Below are positions 48,928-49,228 of a stretch of 49,228 nt of DNA, piece after piece; the first letter of the stretch is position 1; each line of letters opens with the position of its first letter. Position numbers and translations under genes: made by a program. The DNA lies in assembly GCA_903872345.1 (NCBI GenBank), contig CAIQKM010000204.1:1-49228 (forward strand). Direction: 5' to 3'. Origin of the DNA: an uncultured Verrucomicrobia subdivision 3 bacterium. Lineage in GTDB: Bacteria > Verrucomicrobiota > Verrucomicrobiia > Limisphaerales > UBA11358. The notes under the pieces were generated by a model that worked only from the letters and a program-made list of their open reading frames with translations, was not told the origin of the DNA and ran no database searches.

Positions 48928-49228
48928 TTAATGACCACACGGCTGGTTTTCGAGCAGATCATCCTCGGCCGAAATATTACAGTAGATGCAACGGTCGGTT
49001 TGCGGACTGAACACATGCCGGGTCTGTTCCTGCAACCATTCTGAAGTGGTCAGGGTCTTGATTTCCTTGGCACTGATGACCGCCGCCCCACCACCAAAGG
49101 CATCGGTCCGGGGTTTGCTGCAATCGTGACTCCATTCAAAACTGACGCGATAGGTGAGCTGGAACCGTTGCAGCAGGTGTTGGATGAAGGCACAGACGGC
49201 ATCAATCCCACCCGAATCACTGTGAACC
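48928..49228 (-). CDS. Partial gene of unknown function (3' end at the window edge)
   Basis: The minus-strand frame running in from the right edge gives 99 residues, then a TAA (48928-48930). Text includes VCAFIQHLLQRFQLTYRVSF, EWSHDCSKPRTDAFGGGAAV, ISAKEIKTLTTSEWLQEQ and CIYCNIS near the end. The 'D.FGGG...I.A..I..L.T..WL' phrase is one I have seen beside DUF932 genes in mobile DNA, but I do not know a family name. It runs in the same direction as the two genes downstream. Confidence 0.6.
   Translation of the reverse strand, partial: VHSDSGGIDAVCAFIQHLLQRFQLTYRVSFEWSHDCSKPRTDAFGGGAAVISAKEIKTLTTSEWLQEQTRHVFSPQTDRCIYCNISAEDDLLENQPCGH

Noticed and set aside
34912..49228. Second attachment site for the tRNA-Val
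   Set aside because: I looked for a repeat of the tRNA 3' end (GGTTCGAAACCTGC) to the right and saw none in the window.

Overview
The window is a GC-rich bacterial chromosome segment that most resembles the Verrucomicrobiota (Pedosphaera/Limisphaerales type). The basis is composition and gene style rather than a marker gene. It has a pseudopilin-like protein with a GFTLIELLVVIAIIAILAAM start and a late FRHAGRSNAAFCDGH motif. It has secreted proteins that end in a 'T(D/N)L..W.........FYRV/FYNV' module, a DUF2723 membrane protein whose loop reads YSGI, and several families of dispersed palindromic repeats. No rRNA and no CRISPR array were seen; there is one tRNA.

Positions 1-34.2 kb are mostly ordinary chromosome. 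The genes are an Hsp70 chaperone, a DUF554 membrane protein, an RhlE-type RNA helicase, an ABC-F protein, a small operon (ABM monooxygenase, iron-type alcohol dehydrogenase, MEKHLA protein), L-aspartate oxidase (nadB), pantothenate synthetase (panC), a CGWS glutaredoxin, a MazF-type and a VapC-type toxin-antitoxin pair, tgt, an FlK-like thioesterase, malate dehydrogenase, lysS with a large insertion, a Dabb protein, a geranylgeranyl-reductase-like flavoprotein, fabD and a DUF2723 protein. Between them lie secreted proteins of unknown function and long gene-poor stretches (4.4-5.5, 7.8-8.65, 10.6-11.1, 13.0-13.46, 29.0-29.4 and 31.2-31.6 kb) filled with repeats.

At 22.56-26.41 kb a clear cobalamin riboswitch with a hairpin-rich leader precedes a four-gene run: a secreted two-domain surface protein, a pseudopilin-like protein, a cysteine-rich CWC protein and a DUF1289 protein. 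This looks like a B12-controlled cell-surface operon.

From about 33.9 kb the character changes. There is an AbiEii toxin remnant with an in-frame stop, a truncated transposase, tRNA-Val(CAC), a 194-bp MITE-like element with 22-bp inverted ends, a fragment of an autotransporter-like protein and a secreted parallel beta-helix protein. Next comes a 9.8-kb gene for a 3261-residue secreted protein. By hand count it contains seven groups of exactly six NHL repeats (seven predicted six-bladed propellers), separated by BACON/Ig-like modules. The right end (47.6 kb to the edge) is a DUF932 phage/plasmid-like module with two uncharacterised genes. The stretch from the tRNA to the right edge may be an integrated element, but neither an integrase nor a second attachment site is visible in the window.
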